Source of the DNA: Stappia sp. 28M-7
GTDB lineage: Bacteria; Pseudomonadota; Alphaproteobacteria; Rhizobiales; Stappiaceae
Direction of reading: 5' to 3'
Assembly (NCBI RefSeq): GCF_014252955.1
Contig: NZ_JACMIA010000004.1
Span: 1 to 64,000, forward strand
Length of the DNA stretch: 64,000 bases
In this document: one piece after another, positions 60,354 to 64,000 of the stretch
Position numbering within the stretch: position 1 is the stretch's first letter
Layout of the letters: each line of letters begins with the position of its first letter
Translations under genes and position numbers: made by a program
Notes under the pieces: model-generated
What the model was told of the DNA's origin: nothing
Databases searched by the model: none
What the model saw: the letters and a program-made list of their open reading frames with translations, nothing else

Positions 60354-61697
60354 ATGAATGATCTCGGCATCATCGACCGGTTCATGGAGACCTTCAGCCG
60401 CTACATCGACAGCGGCTTCGGACTCTTGTCGGGTGACGTCGCCTTCCTCACCACCATCCTGATCGGCATCGACATTACGCTGGCAGGCCTGTTCTGGGCT
60501 CTGGGCGGCGAGGACAACATCATCGGGCGCCTGATCCGGAAGGTGCTCTATGTCGGCGTCTTCGCGCTGATCCTCAACAACTTCCAGAACCTTGCCGAGA
60601 TCATCTACAGGTCCTTCTCCGGTCTCGGCATCCAGGCCGCGCCCGGCACGCTCGCCGCCGACGATCTGCTCAAACCTGGCAAGATCGCCGCCACCGGTTA
60701 TGAGGCGGCGTATCCGCTCATCGATCAGGTCGGCAATCTCGTCGGCTTTCCGGAAATCTTCGGCAACGCACTCACCGTCTTCGTCCTGCTGCTGGCCTGG
60801 TTCCTGGTCCTCATCGCCTTCTTCATTCTGGCGATCCAGCTCTTCATCACCGTGCTCGAGTTCAAACTGACGACGCTCGCCGGCTTCGTCCTGGTGCCCT
60901 TCGCGCTCTGGAACAAGACGTCGTTCCTCGCCGAACGGGTTCTCGGCAACGTGATTTCCTCCGGCATCAAGGTGATGGTGCTCGCCGTCATCGTCGGCAT
61001 CGGCTCGACGCTGTTCGCTTCCTTCACCAACGGCCTTCAGGGTCAGGAACCGGACCTTGCCGCCGCCATGTCGCAGGTGCTGGGCGCTCTGGCGCTGCTC
61101 GGTCTCGGCATCTTCGGCCCCGGCATCGCTTCGGGTCTTGTATCCGGAGCACCGCAGCTCGGCGCCGGCGCCGCCCTCGGCGCAACTGGTGCTGCGGTGG
61201 GCGCGACCATGCTCGCCGGTGGCGCGGCGCTTGCCGGGGCGCGCATGGCCGCTGGCGGCGGTCTAGCCGCCATCCGCGCGGGCACGGCGATGGGGTCTGC
61301 CGCTTCTTCCGCCTACCAACTGGGACAGGCGACCTCCGGGACGTCCGGCATGGCAGGCGCCGCGGCCGGTGTTGGTGGCATGGCGCGCGCTGCCGGCGGA
61401 GCCGCCACAAACGCCGCGCGCCAAGTCGCGGGTCGCGCCTCTTCCTCTCTGAAAGAAAGCGCCGATGCCGGACGCCGTGGCGCCTGGACGGCCACCGGCG
61501 GCACGCCGACCGCCTCCATGTCGGAGGCAAGCGCCGCATCGGCGGGCATCCCCTCGAGTTCCCCGCCGGATTGGGCGAACCGCCTGCGCTCCGAACAGGC
61601 GGCGCGTGCGCATCGGCAGACCGCCACCCAAGCCATCAAGGACGGTGACCGGCCCGGCAACGGCGCCAATCCCTCCCTCAATGACAAGGACGACTGA
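60354..61697 (+). CDS. trbL: TrbL (VirB6)
   Basis: 447 residues with at least six membrane helices in the first 300 (VAFLTTILIGIDITLAGLFW, FVLLLAWFLVLIAFFILAIQ, LFITVLEFKLTTLAGFVLVP, GIKVMVLAVIVGIGSTLFAS). The C-terminal 150 residues are Ala/Gly/Ser-rich (GAGAALGATGAAVGATMLAG, AGAAAGVGGMARAAGGAATN). TrbL forms the inner-membrane channel of the mating pore. GGGAGG stands 7-8 nt before the ATG. Confidence 0.94.
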   Translation: MNDLGIIDRFMETFSRYIDSGFGLLSGDVAFLTTILIGIDITLAGLFWALGGEDNIIGRLIRKVLYVGVFALILNNFQNLAEIIYRSFSGLGIQAAPGTLAADDLLKPGKIAATGYEAAYPLIDQVGNLVGFPEIFGNALTVFVLLLAWFLVLIAFFILAIQLFITVLEFKLTTLAGFVLVPFALWNKTSFLAERVLGNVISSGIKVMVLAVIVGIGSTLFASFTNGLQGQEPDLAAAMSQVLGALALLGLGIFGPGIASGLVSGAPQLGAGAALGATGAAVGATMLAGGAALAGARMAAGGGLAAIRAGTAMGSAASSAYQLGQATSGTSGMAGAAAGVGGMARAAGGAATNAARQVAGRASSSLKESADAGRRGAWTATGGTPTASMSEASAASAGIPSSSPPDWANRLRSEQAARAHRQTATQAIKDGDRPGNGANPSLNDKDD

Positions 61698-61700
61698 CCC

Positions 61701-62420
61701 ATGTTCTTCCGACGACCGATTCAACGATACGGCACGACGCCGGAGCCCGTCACTCCCTATCAGAGGGCCGCCCAGCTCTGGGACGAGCGCATCGGCGCGT
61801 CCCGTATCCAGGCAAGAAACTGGCGGGTCATGGCCTTCGGCTGCCTGGCGCTTTCCGTCGGTCTTTCCGGCGGCTTGCTCTGGCAGTCGCTGCAAAGCCG
61901 CGTCGCGCCCTATGTGGTCGAGGTCGACAAGTTCGGCGAGGCGCGCGCCGTCGCGCCGGCGATCCAGAACTACCAGCCGGCCGACGCCCAGATCGCCTGG
62001 CACCTCGCCCGCTTCATCACCAACGTCCGTTCGGTGTCCACCGATCCGGTGCTGGTGCGCCAGAACTGGCTGTCCGCCTACGATTTCGCCACCGACCGCG
62101 CCGCGCTGTTCCTGAACGACCACGCTAAGAAGAACGATCCCTTCAGCGCGATCGGCACCCGCAGCGTCTCGGTCCAGGTGACGAGCGTTGTGCGGGCCTC
62201 TGACGCCTCCTTCCAGGTCAAGTGGACCGAGCAGGTCTTCGAGCGCGGTAGCCTGGCCCGCACCGAGCGCTGGACCGCGATCCTGACGGTCGTGATCCAG
62301 ACCCCGCGCACCGCCGAGCAGCTCCGCAAGAACCCCCTCGGCGTCTTCGTCAACGCCATCGACTGGTCGCGCGAACTCGACGCCACCGCGCCGCAATTGC
62401 CCAAGGAGCCCTCTCAATGA
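61701..62420 (+). CDS. trbF: TrbF (VirB8)
   Basis: 239 residues. A single membrane anchor (MAFGCLALSVGLSGGLLWQ) precedes the NTF2-like periplasmic domain of VirB8: RVAPYVVEVDKFGEARAVAP, DAQIAWHLARFITNVRSVST and KWTEQVFERGSLARTERWTA. It bridges inner and outer parts of the mating pore. It starts 3 nt after trbL and overlaps trbG (ATGA). Confidence 0.94.
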   Translation: MFFRRPIQRYGTTPEPVTPYQRAAQLWDERIGASRIQARNWRVMAFGCLALSVGLSGGLLWQSLQSRVAPYVVEVDKFGEARAVAPAIQNYQPADAQIAWHLARFITNVRSVSTDPVLVRQNWLSAYDFATDRAALFLNDHAKKNDPFSAIGTRSVSVQVTSVVRASDASFQVKWTEQVFERGSLARTERWTAILTVVIQTPRTAEQLRKNPLGVFVNAIDWSRELDATAPQLPKEPSQ

Positions 62421-63418
62421 AGAAGAACATGTTCGTCATCACCGTGTCGGCGCTGGCCTTGTCCGCCTGCGCCACAAAGCCTTTGCCGCCAACGATCAGC
62501 TACGACTCCGACGACTTCAAGCCGGCCGTCATCGACAGGGAACCGGCCAGGCCGGTGAAGATCGTCGAGGTGCCGAAGGTCCTGCCATTGCCGGGCCAGC
62601 TTCTGCCGGAGCCCGGCGAGGTGGCCGAGGACAAGCGCCCGCCGACCGAGCGGGTCGAGGACGCCAACAAGGCGGCGACCCAGGAGCCGACCAAGCACGG
62701 CTATGTCAACGCCATCCAGGTCTATCCCTATACGGAAGGGGCGCTCTACCGTCTCTATGCGGCGCCTGAGCGCGTCAGCGACATTGCCTTGCAGCCCGGC
62801 GAAAAGCTCACCTCCGTCTCCGCCGGCGACACGGTGCGCTGGGTGATCGGCGACACGCTGAGCGGCACAGGCAATTCGGAGCGTACCCATGTGCTGGTCA
62901 AGCCCTTTGCGCCGGGCCTCAAAACCAATCTCGTCATCACCACCGACCGCCGCGCCTATCACCTCCAGCTTGAAAGCACCGAGAGGACCGCCATGGCGGC
63001 GATCTCCTGGACCTATCCATCCGATCAGCTTCTCGCCCTGCGCCGGCAGAACGCGGCGGCCGAGACAGCGCTGCCGGTGGCGTCCAACATCGCGCTCGAA
63101 AACATCCGCTTCCGTTACGCCATCACCGGCGACAACCCGCCTTGGAAGCCCCTGCGCGCCTTCGACGATGGCCACAAGGTCTATATCGAGTTCCCCCGCC
63201 GGATCGATCAGGGCGAGGCGCCGCCGCTCTTCGTGGTGGGCGCCGACGGCGGCAACCAGCTCGTCAACTACCGCATGCGCGGCAACTACTACATCGTCGA
63301 CCGCCTCTTCGCTGCCGCCGAACTGCGCCTCGGCGCCAAGCCGCAGCAGGTGGTTCGGATTTCCCGGACCGACGGGACGCCACGGCGCACCGCGTTGTTT
63401 TCGCGCACGGACCGGTAG
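62417..63418 (+). CDS. trbG: TrbG (VirB9), with lipobox
   Basis: 333 residues. A lipoprotein-type signal (FVITVSALALSACATKP; lipobox LSAC) suggests lipid attachment at Cys18. The VirB9-like region has IQVYPYTEGALYRLYAAPER, VSDIALQPGEKLTSVSAGDT, RAYHLQLESTERTAMAAISW and, near the end, FVVGADGGNQLVNYRMRGNY. TrbG is the periplasmic/outer-membrane ring component that pairs with TrbI; the lipobox may replace a separate VirB7-type lipoprotein. It overlaps trbF. Confidence 0.94.
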   Translation: MKKNMFVITVSALALSACATKPLPPTISYDSDDFKPAVIDREPARPVKIVEVPKVLPLPGQLLPEPGEVAEDKRPPTERVEDANKAATQEPTKHGYVNAIQVYPYTEGALYRLYAAPERVSDIALQPGEKLTSVSAGDTVRWVIGDTLSGTGNSERTHVLVKPFAPGLKTNLVITTDRRAYHLQLESTERTAMAAISWTYPSDQLLALRRQNAAAETALPVASNIALENIRFRYAITGDNPPWKPLRAFDDGHKVYIEFPRRIDQGEAPPLFVVGADGGNQLVNYRMRGNYYIVDRLFAAAELRLGAKPQQVVRISRTDGTPRRTALFSRTDR

Positions 63419-63429
63419 GGGGAGAGGCC

Positions 63430-64000
63430 ATGACGGATCCCGCCGCACCCACGCCAAAACCTGCCGGTTCGTCCAAGCGCGATCCCGGCAAGCTGGACCT
63501 GCGCGCCGCGCCCCGCCGCGTCGTACGCTTCAGGCGCGGCCTTGTCATCGGCGTGGCCGCGCTCGGCTCCGGCGCCATCCTCGGCGTGACCATGATGGCG
63601 CTGCAAGGCCCGGCCCTGCGAATCCAGGACCAGGCCGAGGAGCTCTACAACACCGAACGCAAACCGACCCCGGACGGCCTTGCCGCGTTGCCCGGCGATT
63701 ACAGCCAGGTCAAGCCGGAGACACCGCAGCTCGGGCCGCCGCTGCCCGGCGATCTCGGCCGGCCGATCCTCGAACGCCAGCGGCAGCTCGGCATCGCGCC
63801 GGGAGGATCGGAATTGTCCGCCGAGGAGCAGCGCCTCGCCCAGCAGGCCATCCAGGCGAAGGAGGCCGGCGTCTTCTTCCGTATCGAGAACCGGCCGCGG
63901 CAGGACGCGCCGGCAGTGACGGGCCAGTCCCAGCAAATGGCAGCGACGGAGACCGGTTCGCCCGATGCCAACCGCCTGGCGCTCGATCCCGAACGCGACC
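63430..64000 (+). CDS. trbI: TrbI (VirB10), 5' part only
   Basis: 190 residues visible from ATG 63430 (GGAGAGG close upstream). A cytoplasmic N-terminus (RDPGKLDLRAAPRRVVRFRR) is followed by one membrane helix (GLVIGVAALGSGAILGVTMM) and a Pro-rich periplasmic linker (YSQVKPETPQLGPPLPGDLG), the usual VirB10 layout. The beta-barrel domain that spans the outer membrane lies beyond the window edge. TrbI links the inner- and outer-membrane complexes. Confidence 0.9.
   Translation, partial: MTDPAAPTPKPAGSSKRDPGKLDLRAAPRRVVRFRRGLVIGVAALGSGAILGVTMMALQGPALRIQDQAEELYNTERKPTPDGLAALPGDYSQVKPETPQLGPPLPGDLGRPILERQRQLGIAPGGSELSAEEQRLAQQAIQAKEAGVFFRIENRPRQDAPAVTGQSQQMAATETGSPDANRLALDPERD

Overview
The window is about 64 kb of GC-rich DNA that reads as the interior of an integrative conjugative element (ICE), or a large conjugative plasmid, of an alphaproteobacterium. 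The evidence is the gene set: a ParB-like protein, a methylase/strawberry-notch helicase, a Toprim protein, DUF2493 and DUF736 proteins, a TraF peptidase, a DUF3363 relaxase, TraG and a trbBCDEJLFGI mating-pore operon. This set is typical of Hyphomicrobiales, Sphingomonadales and Rhodobacterales. I cannot name the species. No integrase, att site, rRNA or tRNA is visible, so both ends of the element lie outside the window.

Layout. (1) 1-9,640, minus strand: a tightly overlapping seven-gene defence operon. In transcription order it encodes a WYL regulator, an SNF2 helicase with a PLD-like N-terminus, a DUF4391 protein, a one-TM protein, type III Mod, a gamma-glutamylcyclotransferase-like protein and type III Res (truncated by the window edge). 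A 32-bp imperfect palindrome covers the -10 box of its promoter. (2) 9,859-12,454: regulators, namely a small DUF2285-like protein, an AraC-type protein and a frameshifted DUF6499/DUF2285 gene. (3) 12,519-24,380: ICE maintenance genes. (4) 24,433-28,223: a SIR2-HerA two-gene defence system with its own ribbon-helix-helix gene and promoter. (5) 28,941-33,968: DUF736, Xis-like, TraF, lytic transglycosylase, a candidate oriT and the relaxase. (6) 33,969-52,905: cargo inserted between relaxase and traG. Its core (35,542-51,611) is a transmissible locus of stress tolerance (tLST/heat-resistance island): HtpX, DegP-like, PsiE, three sHSPs, MarR, FtsH, ClpK, an HPF/sigma-like fusion, HdeD, an NDUFS4-like protein, rhomboid, a Clp-fold SDH protease, thioredoxin and a Kef-type antiporter. 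Broken uppP, IS481 and IS630 remnants flank it. (7) 52,998-64,000: traG and the trb operon; trbI runs off the edge.

How it works together. The Tra/Trb genes move the element and the maintenance block probably supports its stability. Two defence modules protect the host or exclude competing elements. The tLST cargo gives the recipient protein quality control, disaggregation and membrane or redox protection under heat and oxidative stress.

The least expected signal is non-coding. At least seven maintenance genes are each preceded by a long perfect or near-perfect hairpin ending at or near the Shine-Dalgarno sequence. The largest is a five-layer nested structure of 180 nt before the DUF2493 gene. 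This looks like a family of structured leaders that I cannot match to a known class. Other signals worth checking are a 38-bp element duplicated upstream of traG and of the trb operon, a perfect MarR palindrome between the divergent sHSP and ftsH-clpK operons, and a 54-bp hairpin formed where two IS630 remnants meet head to head.
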